In this document: positions 24,497-33,290 of the stretch, in pieces | Position numbering within the stretch: position 1 is the first letter of the stretch | Layout of the letters: the number at the start of each line of letters is the position of its first letter | From: Acidobacteriota bacterium | GTDB taxonomy: Bacteria; Acidobacteriota; Vicinamibacteria; Vicinamibacterales; UBA2999 | Assembly: GCA_016789705.1 (NCBI GenBank) | Contig: JAEUQR010000187.1 | Coordinates: forward strand, 1 to 48,434 | Direction of reading: 5' to 3' | Length of the DNA stretch: 48,434 nucleotides | Notes under the pieces: generated by a model | Seen by the model: only the letters and a program-made list of their open reading frames with translations | Database searches by the model: none | Told to the model about the DNA's origin: nothing | Position numbers and translations under genes: made by a program

Positions 24497-25777
24497 ATGC
24501 AGCACGAGTACGCGTTCGAGCTGGCGGCCTCCAACGTGCGCTTCGGCGCTGGCGTGACGCGCGAAGTGGGCCTGGACCTCGCGGACCTTGGCGTGCGCCG
24601 CGCGCTCGTCGTGACCGACGCCGTCGTGACGCAGCTGCCGCCGATGGCCATGGTGCTCGGCGCCCTCGCGGCCGCCGGCATCGACGCTGTGGTCTACGAC
24701 CGCGTGCGCGTCGAGCCGACCGATATGTCGTTCCACGACGCCATCGGCTTCGCCGCCGGCCAGGACATCGACGGCATCGTTGCCGTGGGCGGCGGCTCGG
24801 TCATCGACACGGCGAAGGCAGTGAATCTCTACACCACGTACCCGCCGGCTGACTTCCTCGACTACGTGAACGCGCCGATTGGCAAGGCCCTGCCGGTGCC
24901 CGGACCGCTCAAGCCGCTCATCGCCATCCCGACCACGGCCGGCACGGGCAGCGAGACCACGGGTGTGAGCATCTTCGACCTCACGGGAATGCACGCGAAG
25001 ACCGGCATCGCCAGCCGGCGCCTCAAGCCCACGCTCGGCCTGCTCGACCCCGACAACACACGCACCATGCCGGCCGCGGTGGCCGCATCGAGCGGACTCG
25101 ACATCCTGAGCCACGCCATCGAATCGTTCACCGCCGTGCCCTACACCGCACGGCCGCGCCCGGACCGGCCGGCCGTGCGTCCCGCCTATCAGGGGTCGAA
25201 TCCGATCAGCGACGTGTGGTCGCTGCAGGCGCTCCGCATGGTGGCGCGGTCACTCGTGCGCGCCGTGGAGGATCCCGGCAACGACGACGCACGCGCCGAG
25301 ATGATCCTCGCCGCGTCGTATGCGGGCGTGGGCTTCGGCAACGCCGGCGTGCACCTGCCGCACGGCATGTCGTACCCCGTCTCGGGCCACGTGCGCGAGT
25401 ACCGCGCCCCCGGATACGCGACGGATCACGCCATCGTGCCGCACGGGATGTCGGTCATCCTCAACGCGCCGGCGGTGTTCCGCTTCACCGCCCCGGCCAG
25501 CCCGGCGCGGCACCTGCAGGCGGCCGAGGCGCTCGGGGTGGACATCGCCACCGTTCGCGAGGCCGACGCCGGACGTGTGCTCGCCGACCGCATCACCTGG
25601 TTCATGGATCGCCTGAGGGTGCCGAACGGCCTCCGGGCCGTGGGCTACTCCACGAGCGACATTCCGGCGCTCGTCGACGGGACGCTGCCCCAGCACCGCG
25701 TGACGAAACTCTCGCCGCGGGCGGCCAGCCCGGACGACCTCGCCCGGCTGTTCGAAGAGGCTCTCGTCGCTTACTAG
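24497..25777 (+). CDS. Hydroxyacid-oxoacid transhydrogenase, iron-containing alcohol dehydrogenase family
   Basis: 426 residues. Iron-ADH fold: NAD site AVGGGSVIDTAKA, IPTTAGTGSE, metal-site HAIESF and later HG histidines. The insert RPAYQGSNPISDVWSLQALR, GIGFGNAGVH-like VGFGNAGVHLPHGMSYPVSG and LPQHRVTKLSP match the ADHFE1/HOT subgroup, which couples 4-hydroxybutyrate oxidation to 2-oxoglutarate reduction without free NAD. No GHB-pathway gene is nearby. The start is a lone ATG with no Shine-Dalgarno sequence, 7 nt past TACACT. Confidence 0.92.
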   Translation: MQHEYAFELAASNVRFGAGVTREVGLDLADLGVRRALVVTDAVVTQLPPMAMVLGALAAAGIDAVVYDRVRVEPTDMSFHDAIGFAAGQDIDGIVAVGGGSVIDTAKAVNLYTTYPPADFLDYVNAPIGKALPVPGPLKPLIAIPTTAGTGSETTGVSIFDLTGMHAKTGIASRRLKPTLGLLDPDNTRTMPAAVAASSGLDILSHAIESFTAVPYTARPRPDRPAVRPAYQGSNPISDVWSLQALRMVARSLVRAVEDPGNDDARAEMILAASYAGVGFGNAGVHLPHGMSYPVSGHVREYRAPGYATDHAIVPHGMSVILNAPAVFRFTAPASPARHLQAAEALGVDIATVREADAGRVLADRITWFMDRLRVPNGLRAVGYSTSDIPALVDGTLPQHRVTKLSPRAASPDDLARLFEEALVAY

Positions 25778-25791
25778 CAACGACGCGCTCT

Positions 25792-26544
25792 CTACGCCGG
25801 CGGATCGGCCGTGAGCCCGTCGAGATACCCGAGCACCATCTGCTTCACGCCGGCGCGCGTGTAGACGTCGGGCGCACGCGAGGCGATGACTCCTGCGATG
25901 ACCTCCGCCACCTCCTCGGCGCTCTGCGAGTTGGGCAACGTCCGGGAATCCGGCCCGCCGTGCACCGCGTTCACGCCGAACTCGGTCCGCACCACCCCGG
26001 GCGACACGAGCGACACCGCGATGCCGGGATGCGACGCCGCCAGGTCCTCGCGCACGTTCGCGGTGAGGGCGTTCAGGAAGTGCTTGGCGCCGTTGTAGGC
26101 GGAGCGGAAGTGCGCCATCGGCAGGCGCCCCAGCACCGACGAGACGTTGATGATGTGCCCGCGTCCGCGGGCGGTGAAGTGCGGCAGCACGGCCTGCATG
26201 CCATACAGCGCCGACCTCACGTTCACGCGCATCATCTCGTCGATGTCGTCGTCCGTCAGCGCGGTCGCCGGCCGCGTGATGCCGCGGCCCACGTTGTTGA
26301 TCCACACGTCGATGTGACCGAAGCGCGCCAGCGCCTCGGCCGCCGCGCGTGTCGCGTCGTCCCGCACGGTCATGTCGGCCACGATCGGCAGCGCCAGGGC
26401 GCCACACCGCGACGCCACCGCGGCCAGCGCGTCGGCCCGCCGGGCCACGAGTGCCACCGCCATACCATCGCGCGACAGCCGCTCGGCCACGGCCGCGCCG
26501 ATGCCGCTGCTCGCGCCGGTAATCACCACCACCTGACTGCTCAT
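25792..26544 (-). CDS. Short-chain dehydrogenase/reductase
   Basis: 250 residues, classical SDR. Cofactor loop TGASSGIG (9-16), NNVGRG, catalytic Ser135/136 in NVSSV, and Tyr150-x3-Lys154 in SAYNGAK. VARRAD after strand 2 (basic residues) suggests NADP. The C-terminal substrate loop (GPDSRTLPNSQSAEEVAEVI) is not diagnostic. The stop lies 14 bases from the convergent transhydrogenase. The ATG is 6 nt after a TACGGT box. Confidence 0.9.
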   Translation of the reverse strand: MSSQVVVITGASSGIGAAVAERLSRDGMAVALVARRADALAAVASRCGALALPIVADMTVRDDATRAAAEALARFGHIDVWINNVGRGITRPATALTDDDIDEMMRVNVRSALYGMQAVLPHFTARGRGHIINVSSVLGRLPMAHFRSAYNGAKHFLNALTANVREDLAASHPGIAVSLVSPGVVRTEFGVNAVHGGPDSRTLPNSQSAEEVAEVIAGVIASRAPDVYTRAGVKQMVLGYLDGLTADPPA

Positions 26545-26550
26545 GCCTCT

Positions 26551-26556
26551 ACCGTA
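26551..26556 (-). promoter_or_regulatory. -10 box TACGGT before the SDR gene
   Basis: GGC-TACGGT on the minus strand, then 6 nt and the ATG at 26544. It matches the recurrent leaderless pattern. Confidence 0.45.
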
Positions 26557-26577
26557 GCCGACGGCGGACGCCGCGCG

Positions 26578-27531
26578 CTACGCGGACGGGCGCCGCACCT
26601 GCTCGACGAGGCCCACGAGTGCCTGCAGCGTGCGGTTCACCGGCGTCGGCACACCGAGCGCCTGGCCGCGCCGCACGACGAAGCCGTTCAGCGAGTCGAT
26701 TTCGGTGGGCCGGCCGAGCGCCAGGTCCTGAGCCGTCGACGACAGCGCCTCGGGCATCGCGTCGACGATACGTCGCACGGCGAGATCGAGCGCCTCGAAC
26801 GACACCGGCACACCCTCGGCCGCCGCCACCGCGGCGTTCTCTTCGGTGACCATCCGCATCACGTCGCGTGTGCCGCCGTTTGCGGCGATGTGCCGGTAGC
26901 GGAGCTGCGACAGCGCCGAGATGGCGTTATAGGCGCAGTTGGCGGCGAGCTTGGTCCAGAGGTCCACGCGGATGTCGTCGGACACGCGGCACGGCACACC
27001 GGCCGCCACGAACCACGCGACGAGCGCCTCGAGCACCGGCCCCGCCGCATCGCTTGCCACGCCACGGCGCAGCGGACGCCCGGCCACGATCGACCCGCCG
27101 CCGTTGTGCCGCAGGCGGCCGTCGCCCGGCATCTCGGCCGACACGTAGACCGCGGCAGGCACCACCGGGTTCGGCATGAGCGCGCTCATCCGCCAGGCGT
27201 TGTCGACGCCGTTCTGCAGGCTGACGACCAGCGTGGACGGCGGCAGCACCTGCGCGAGCTCCCGCGCCACGGCCTCCGTGTCGACCGATTTCACCGCCAC
27301 GAGCACCACATCCGTCGCCGCGAGCGCGTCGAGGCTGGTCGAGGCCGCCATGCGCACGTGATCGACACGCCCGCCGCTCATCACTTCGAGCCCTGCGGCC
27401 TCGATGGCCCGCACGTGACGTTCGCGGCCCACGAGTGCCACCGGCACACCGGACCGCGCCAGCATCGCGCCGAAGAACGTGCCTACCGCGCCGGCGCCCA
27501 TCACGCCGACTTGCCTGATCGTGTCCTGCAC
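26578..27531 (-). CDS. Ketopantoate reductase family protein
   Basis: 317 residues. N-terminal NADP-binding Rossmann fold GVMGAGAVGTFFGAML; VAVKSVDTEAVA and VSLQNGVDN are family stretches, and the C-terminal all-helical ApbA_C domain carries the catalytic Lys in DLWTKLAANCAYN. It probably reduces 2-dehydropantoate to pantoate, but paralogues with other substrates are common and no pan genes are near, so no symbol is given. The GTG start is only 21 nt from the start of the divergent DUF1905 gene; a longer start would run across it. Confidence 0.86.
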   Translation of the reverse strand: MQDTIRQVGVMGAGAVGTFFGAMLARSGVPVALVGRERHVRAIEAAGLEVMSGGRVDHVRMAASTSLDALAATDVVLVAVKSVDTEAVARELAQVLPPSTLVVSLQNGVDNAWRMSALMPNPVVPAAVYVSAEMPGDGRLRHNGGGSIVAGRPLRRGVASDAAGPVLEALVAWFVAAGVPCRVSDDIRVDLWTKLAANCAYNAISALSQLRYRHIAANGGTRDVMRMVTEENAAVAAAEGVPVSFEALDLAVRRIVDAMPEALSSTAQDLALGRPTEIDSLNGFVVRRGQALGVPTPVNRTLQALVGLVEQVRRPSA

Positions 27532-27540
27532 GCCCTTCAG

Positions 27541-27546
27541 TATCCT
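27541..27546 (+). promoter_or_regulatory. Overlapping divergent -10 box
   Basis: TATCCT on the plus strand ends 6 nt before the ATG of the DUF1905 gene. The same bases read on the minus strand give GGATACT, about 7-9 nt before the GTG of the ketopantoate-reductase-like gene. Start codons 21 nt apart leave no room for two separate promoters. Confidence 0.5.
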
Positions 27547-27552
27547 TGAGAC

Positions 27553-27858
27553 ATGCCGGTGCGCGCACGTGCGCAACACGAGAGACGCGGTCCGTTCGCC
27601 ACGACGCTCTTCCGCTACAGCGGCAAAGGCGCGTGGCACTTCGCCATCATCCCCGCGGACATCGCGCCGCCGGCCACACGTCCCTGGGGACGCACACCCG
27701 TCACGGCCACGGTGGACGGCGTGACGTGGGAGACGAGCATCTGGCGCGACACGAGGTCGGGGCGTTCACTGCTGGCGGTGCCGAAGAAGCACCGGGCGGG
27801 CAAAGGTGACGGCGACTCGGTCACCGTCACCTTCGTCTTCGAACCGGACGACGACTGA
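27553..27858 (+). CDS. DUF1905 domain protein
   Basis: 101 residues, one DUF1905 domain: an N-terminal FATTLFRYSGKGAWHFAIIP, central VTATVDGVTWETSIW, and LLAVPKKHRAGKGDGDSVTVTF. The family is a small cytoplasmic beta-barrel of unknown role, often fused or adjacent to bacteriocin-protection YdeI/OmpD-like domains, none of which is seen here. The ATG lies 6 nt after TATCCT with no Shine-Dalgarno sequence. Confidence 0.85.
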   Translation: MPVRARAQHERRGPFATTLFRYSGKGAWHFAIIPADIAPPATRPWGRTPVTATVDGVTWETSIWRDTRSGRSLLAVPKKHRAGKGDGDSVTVTFVFEPDDD

Positions 27859-27887
27859 CTGACCGCCGTCGTCACGCGAGCCGTGCC

Positions 27888-28508
27888 TCAGGGGAAGGTC
27901 AGGCCGATGGTCAGCGCCACGACGTTCTGCTTCCAGCCGGTCGCCAGCGTCTCGCCGCCGATCTTCACGTCGCCGATGTTGCCGTAGTAGGCGTCGAGAG
28001 CGGGTGTCAGCCGCACACGCCTGCCGAGACGGAAGTCGTAGCCGATGCCGGCCAGCAGCCCCAGCCCGTTGCCCATGTCGCTGTCGACCGTCGTGTTCCC
28101 CTCTTCGTATTTCGAATTGACGAACGCCAGGCCGGCGCCGCCCTTGACGAAGAAGCCCGACGTGTCCGACGGATAAAGCGTGAGGGTGCCGGACACGTTG
28201 TACATGTTGATGGTGATGTCCGTGCCGGCGTCTTCCTCCTTCTTGGTCCAAGCACTGCCTTCGACGCCGAGCAGCACGCGCGGACTGAGCGTCCACCCGG
28301 CCTTGAGGTAACCCGCGCCTCCCCGTTCACGGTCGTTCTCGTCGTCGTCACAGTCGTCGCAGGTGACGTCGGCCGAACCGATACCGGCGCCGACGCCGAA
28401 CCAGAAGCCTTCGCGCTCCGGCGCCTGCGCCAGCGCGGTCATCGGCAGCAGGGCGGCAAACGCGACCGCCAGCAGGCCGGTTTTCACGAGACGAATGATG
28501 TCAGTCAT
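27888..28508 (-). CDS. Outer-membrane beta-barrel protein
   Basis: 206 residues. The signal peptide ends TALA-QAPE (~28). The mature chain is a series of amphipathic beta strands (FWFGVGAGIGSADV, GGAGYLKAGWTLSPRVLLGVEG, NMYNVSGTLTLYP, GFFVKGGAGLAF) ending in a final strand VVALTIGLTFP with a C-terminal aromatic-Pro. It resembles the eight-stranded OmpA/OmpW-type barrel. A very acidic loop with two Cys (DVTCDDCDDDENDRE) could bind a cation or form a disulfide. Confidence 0.85.
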   Translation of the reverse strand: MTDIIRLVKTGLLAVAFAALLPMTALAQAPEREGFWFGVGAGIGSADVTCDDCDDDENDRERGGAGYLKAGWTLSPRVLLGVEGSAWTKKEEDAGTDITINMYNVSGTLTLYPSDTSGFFVKGGAGLAFVNSKYEEGNTTVDSDMGNGLGLLAGIGYDFRLGRRVRLTPALDAYYGNIGDVKIGGETLATGWKQNVVALTIGLTFP

Positions 28509-28682
28509 GATGCCCTTCGATCAGCGCGGGAATTCGCGCGCTACCGGCAAGCTCAGCAGGAATCGCGCCAGAGGGCTGGTCCGATAACCAGGCCCATCAG
28601 CGACCTGCGCGGCGGGACGGGAGGCACGGAGGTCTGATGCCTCGGCGGCTTGCCCCGGAGGCCGGGAAAATTCGCCCGGGCG

Positions 28683-30014
28683 TCAGGGGGCCGCGGCCAG
28701 GTGCGAACGTGCGTCCGGCCGGGTCTCGCGCAGGATCTCGACGACGGCGCGGCGATCCGCCGCCGTGAGATGGGCGTACTTCGGCGCCGGATCGCCCGCC
28801 ACCAGCACCCGCGCCAGGCCGCGGTACACCTCGGCACGGATCTCGTCGGGCAAGGCGTCGAAGGCCGCGCTGTCAATCGTATAGCTGAGCGGATACCGCA
28901 TCAGGCGCGTCGTGAGATCGAGCGCGTGCAGCGTGCGCCCCCGGAGGTCCTTCGGGCCGCGGGCCGAAAACCATTCGGCAAAGCCGGACGACCCGCGCAG
29001 TCCGCCGGGCATCGGCGCTTCCCCGACGAAGAGCAGGTAGTCCACGAGGTCGCCGAGCGTCGACGTCACGATCGGCGTCTCGAGCGGGACGCGGCCTTCG
29101 TGCGCGGCCACCCGCACCTCCCAGCCGAGCCGCGTGATGAGGTTGAGGGCGCGCGTCTGGTGATCGAAGACGGCGAGCGCCACGACGTCACTCGTCGCCG
29201 CCGGATAACCCGTGAGCTCCACCGCCCCATCGAGTGTCGCCGTGTTGAGCGACCCGGCGGGCACGAGCGACCGGCGGGCGTCGTTCGCGTCCACGACCGT
29301 ATTGCCCTGATGACTCGACGTGCCGTGACGTCCGGTCACGAACCAGCCGCCCCAGCGACGCTCGAAGGGCGTGCGGTGGTCGATGAGGTCGTGACTGCCC
29401 AGCCTCAGCTTGAGCGTGCCGTCGATAGCGGCCGAGAGACTGCGCGTCATGAAGCCCGGCACCTCGAGCGTGGCCGACGCGACGTGACAGGTCACGCAGC
29501 CGCCCTGCCGCGAGAACGCCGGACGTTCGGCCGGCCGCTGATCGAGCGTGTAGAAGACGGCGCCCTGTTCGGGGTCGTGGGCGATGAGTTCGAGGAACGG
29601 CGAGCGGCGGATATAGCCGACCGACACCTGCTCGTTGTAGTAGAGCCCGCGCGGATTGGCCGGACTCGTCACCATGCGCTGCACGCCCGTGCGTGAGAGC
29701 ACGAGCATCTGCGAGGCGGTGGGCACGTCGAGCGCCGCCAGCACCGAACGCAGATAGCCGCTGCCGGGCTCGAAGGTCAGCGCCGCCTCACCGGCCTCGA
29801 GCCTGCGGTTGAGCGCCGCCACCGCGTCGTTCGTGGGACGCGTGGCCCAGGCGATCGCCGGATGTTCGTCGAGCACACCCATCCAGACGCCGCGATTGTC
29901 GCGCTGCATCGCCCGCGGCGAGACCGCCGCGACGCCGGCCACGAGCACGAACACCACGGCGGCGGCGCGAACAGCACGAACGCGAGCGGGACGCAGAGGC
30001 AGAACGGACGACAC
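28683..30014 (-). CDS. Secreted protein with a single haem-c motif, function unknown
   Basis: 443 residues. An N-terminal hydrophobic segment (~17-32) is a signal or anchor. One CVTCH at 173-177 sits mid-chain, with GGCVTCHVASATLEVPGFMTRS giving a nearby Met as a possible axial ligand. The surrounding sequence does not resemble a class I cytochrome; stretches such as SVGYIRRSPFLELIAHDPEQGAVFYTLDQ suggest a larger haem-peroxidase-like or DUF fold. The GTG start follows TATACT by 9 nt. No redox partner is adjacent. Confidence 0.78.
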   Translation of the reverse strand: MSSVLPLRPARVRAVRAAAVVFVLVAGVAAVSPRAMQRDNRGVWMGVLDEHPAIAWATRPTNDAVAALNRRLEAGEAALTFEPGSGYLRSVLAALDVPTASQMLVLSRTGVQRMVTSPANPRGLYYNEQVSVGYIRRSPFLELIAHDPEQGAVFYTLDQRPAERPAFSRQGGCVTCHVASATLEVPGFMTRSLSAAIDGTLKLRLGSHDLIDHRTPFERRWGGWFVTGRHGTSSHQGNTVVDANDARRSLVPAGSLNTATLDGAVELTGYPAATSDVVALAVFDHQTRALNLITRLGWEVRVAAHEGRVPLETPIVTSTLGDLVDYLLFVGEAPMPGGLRGSSGFAEWFSARGPKDLRGRTLHALDLTTRLMRYPLSYTIDSAAFDALPDEIRAEVYRGLARVLVAGDPAPKYAHLTAADRRAVVEILRETRPDARSHLAAAP

Positions 30015-30023
30015 GTGCCTTTG

Positions 30024-30029
30024 AGTATA
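30024..30029 (-). promoter_or_regulatory. -10 box TATACT before the haem-motif gene
   Basis: TATACT on the minus strand, 9 nt before the GTG at 30014; no Shine-Dalgarno sequence between. Confidence 0.5.
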
Positions 30030-30079
30030 TCGAGCCGGAGCGAGGCTCCGCGTTCACGGCCGCCCACATCGCCGTGCGT

Positions 30080-30085
30080 TATGCT
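30080..30085 (+). promoter_or_regulatory. -10 box TATGCT before the UMF1-type transporter
   Basis: TATGCT followed after 7 nt by GTG at 30093. The box contains an in-frame ATG (30081), so the two alternative starts cannot both use this promoter. Confidence 0.45.
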
Positions 30086-30092
30086 TCGGGGC

Positions 30093-31400
30093 GTGCTGGC
30101 CCGACTGCTCGCCAAGGTCGGCCTCGTCACCCCGGAACAGCGGGCGTGGGCGTGGTACGACTGCGGCAACTCCGCCTACTTCACCACCGTCATCACGGCG
30201 GTGTTCCCGGCGTTCTTCGCCAGCTACGCCGCCGCCGGCCTGTCGGCCGCGGAGGCGACGACGCGCTTCGGCCTCATCACCACGGTGGCGATGGCGATCG
30301 TCGCCGTGGCCTCGCCGGTGCTCGGCGCTTACGGCGACTTCACGGCCCGCCGCAAGAAGCTGCTCGTGCTCTTTGCGGGCCTCGGCATCCTGGCCACGTT
30401 CCTCCTCACCACGATCAGCGAGGGCGGCTGGCAGTGGGCCGCCGTCATCTTCATTCTCGGCAACCTGGGGGTGTCGGGCTCGCTCGTGTTCTACGACTCG
30501 CTGCTGCCGAGCGTCGCGAGAGCGGAAGACACCGACCGCGTCTCGTCAGCGGGCTACGCGCTCGGCTATCTCGGCGGCGGCGTGCTGCTCGTCGTGAACC
30601 TCGCCTGGATCCTGAGCCCGGCGACATTCGGCCTGCCAGGCACGGTCGCCGCCACGAAGCTGTCGTTCGCCAGCGTCGGCGTGTGGTGGCTGCTCTTCAT
30701 GATCCCGCTGCTGCGCCACGTGCCGGAACCGGCGCGCCTGGTCGAACCCACGGAAACGGAAGGCACGTCGCCGTTCACCGCCACGTTATCGCGGCTCGGA
30801 CGCACGTTTCGCGAGATCCGCCAGTACCGCCAGGCGTTCCTGGCGCTGCTCGCGATGCTGGTCTACCAGGACGGCATCCAGACGATCATCCGGTTCGCCG
30901 GCATCTACGGAGCCGAGGTGGGCGTCGGGCAGTCGCAGCAGATCGCCGCCTTCGCCATGGTGCAGCTGCTCGGCGTGCCCTTTGCGTTCATCTTCGGCGG
31001 CCTCGGCGCGAAGATGGGCACGAAACGCGCGATCTTCCTCGCGCTCGGCGTGTACGCGGTGGCGGCGACGCTGGGCTACTTCATGACCAACGCCGTGCAC
31101 TTCTTCATCCTGGCGGCGCTCGTGGCCACGGTGCAGGGCGGCGCGCAGGCGCTCAGCCGTTCGCTCTTCGCGCGCCTTATCCCGCCGGCCAAGACGTCCG
31201 AGTATTTCGGCTTCTACGCCGTGGTCGAGCGCTTCGCCACCGTGCTCGGGCCGCTCGTCTTCACGCTGAGCGGCATGCTCACCGGCTCGTCGCGGTCAGC
31301 CGTGCTCGGCATGATTGTGTTCTTCGTCGCGGGTGGCTGGCTGCTGTCACGCGTCGACATCGAAGAAGGGGAACGCGCGGCGAACGCCGCGGCGCACTGA
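30093..31400 (+). CDS. MFS transporter, UMF1 (Atg22-like) family
   Basis: 435 residues, about twelve membrane segments. AWAWYDCGNSAYFTTVITAVFPAFF near the start is the signature of the UMF1/Atg22-type branch (WYDWANSAF in relatives); AYGDFTARRKKLL is the MFS loop 2-3 motif. Relatives in yeast export amino acids from the vacuole; bacterial substrates are unknown. The GTG at 30093 is preferred because TATGCT at 30080-30085 looks like a -10 box; an in-frame ATG inside that box (30081) would add four residues. Confidence 0.88.
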   Translation: MLARLLAKVGLVTPEQRAWAWYDCGNSAYFTTVITAVFPAFFASYAAAGLSAAEATTRFGLITTVAMAIVAVASPVLGAYGDFTARRKKLLVLFAGLGILATFLLTTISEGGWQWAAVIFILGNLGVSGSLVFYDSLLPSVARAEDTDRVSSAGYALGYLGGGVLLVVNLAWILSPATFGLPGTVAATKLSFASVGVWWLLFMIPLLRHVPEPARLVEPTETEGTSPFTATLSRLGRTFREIRQYRQAFLALLAMLVYQDGIQTIIRFAGIYGAEVGVGQSQQIAAFAMVQLLGVPFAFIFGGLGAKMGTKRAIFLALGVYAVAATLGYFMTNAVHFFILAALVATVQGGAQALSRSLFARLIPPAKTSEYFGFYAVVERFATVLGPLVFTLSGMLTGSSRSAVLGMIVFFVAGGWLLSRVDIEEGERAANAAAH

Positions 31401-31418
31401 GGGAGCGCTGACGAGGGG

Positions 31419-31775
31419 TCAGACGTCGCCGTCCGACACGGCCTGGCGCATCAGCACGCCGGCGCAGAAGCCGGCCGCGCTCACCGCCAGGGCGAAGATC
31501 CCCATGATCAGGACGGCATCGAACGTGTTCGGCTGAGTGGTGTCCGGCAGCCCGAGCAGGCGGTTCATCAGGTGCCGCAGCGGCACGCTCGCACCGGCCA
31601 TGACCGCCGCCGGCCAGCGTCGCCAGCCCCAGATCCCGCCAATCACCACCCCGGTCGCCAGCGTGAGCGCCACCATCACGACGGGACGCACGGGGCCCAC
31701 GACCAGCCCGGCTTCCACCACCGCCAGCAGCAGGCCGGCGACGAGCCCGGCGGCGAGTGACGGCCACTGTCTCAT
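31419..31775 (-). CDS. Small integral membrane protein
   Basis: 118 residues with about three membrane segments: AAGLVAGLLLAVVEAGLVVG, VVMVALTLATGVVIGGIWGW and a C-terminal FDAVLIMGIFALAVSAAGFCAGVL. Its ATG overlaps the stop of the preceding 69-aa gene (ATGA), so the two are translationally coupled. It converges with the UMF1-type transporter, 18 bases apart. No family recognised. Confidence 0.68.
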   Translation of the reverse strand: MRQWPSLAAGLVAGLLLAVVEAGLVVGPVRPVVMVALTLATGVVIGGIWGWRRWPAAVMAGASVPLRHLMNRLLGLPDTTQPNTFDAVLIMGIFALAVSAAGFCAGVLMRQAVSDGDV

Positions 31776-31981
31776 TTGCTCCTCCGCGCGCAGGCGTGCC
31801 CGGCGATCCGGATGGCGGCATCCGGATGGTCAGGAGGTGGGATGCGCAGGTGCCGCCGGTCGGCGACGTCGTCGAACGTTCGCAGGGTCACCGCCGTGTT
31901 GAGCAGGGTCTGCATGGCGCTGTCGGCGGATGGCTGGACCAGAGCGGCGCTCCCGAGCAGGGCGGCGAGCAACGCGTACAT
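31772..31981 (-). CDS. Very small exported protein, hypothetical
   Basis: 69 residues. MYALLAALLGSAALVQPSA looks like a signal peptide; the remainder (LLNTAVTLRTFDDVADRRHLRIPPPDH...) is short and partly basic with a single Cys. The support is the ATGA overlap with the membrane protein gene downstream and a GGGGGTGAT before the ATG. Real but unrecognised, or a leader frame; moderate confidence. Confidence 0.5.
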   Translation of the reverse strand: MYALLAALLGSAALVQPSADSAMQTLLNTAVTLRTFDDVADRRHLRIPPPDHPDAAIRIAGHACARRSK

Positions 31982-32133
31982 TGATCACCCCCGGAACGGG
32001 CATCTGGCGGCCGTGCGGGGGAGCACGGAACAACACCGCCGCGGGCAGTATACGCGACGCCTTCCCACGAGCGCCGCCCGCGCGCGCTTCAACGGTGACC
32101 ACCCGCGGCCTGACACCTTGACGGCGCCGCGGC

Positions 32134-32139
32134 TATCGT
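32134..32139 (+). promoter_or_regulatory. -10 box TATCGT before the luciferase-like gene
   Basis: GGC-TATCGT followed after 6 nt by ATG at 32146; no Shine-Dalgarno sequence. Confidence 0.45.
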
Positions 32140-32145
32140 AGAGCC

Positions 32146-33162
<1,017 letters not shown>

Positions 33163-33211
33163 CGCGAGCGCCGACCTCGGCATCGCGGCCGGCGGACGAC
33201 GCGTACGGACG

Positions 33212-33243
33212 AAGGGCCCGGCGGGACAACCCACCGGGCCCTT
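33212..33243 (+). terminator. Intrinsic terminator after the luciferase-like gene
   Basis: Stem AAGGGCCCGG-C-GGG / CCC-A-CCGGGCCCTT (one mismatch, 4-nt loop ACAA) followed by TTTC ATATTTC. It lies between converging genes and may serve both strands, though the U-rich tail favours the plus strand. Confidence 0.75.
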
Positions 33244-33290
33244 TCATATTTCTTCAACCCCGGGGCCCGAGCCCCGAGTCCCGGCGTGTG

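Noticed and set aside
28509..28682. Gene or element in the 174-base gap near the outer-membrane and haem genes
   Set aside because: Only short GC-rich inverted repeats (for example CCGGG-N8-CCCGG) with no U-tract and no convincing frame.
31405..31425. CTGAC-GAGGG-GTCAG as a terminator between convergent genes
   Set aside because: Only five pairs and no U-tract on either strand.
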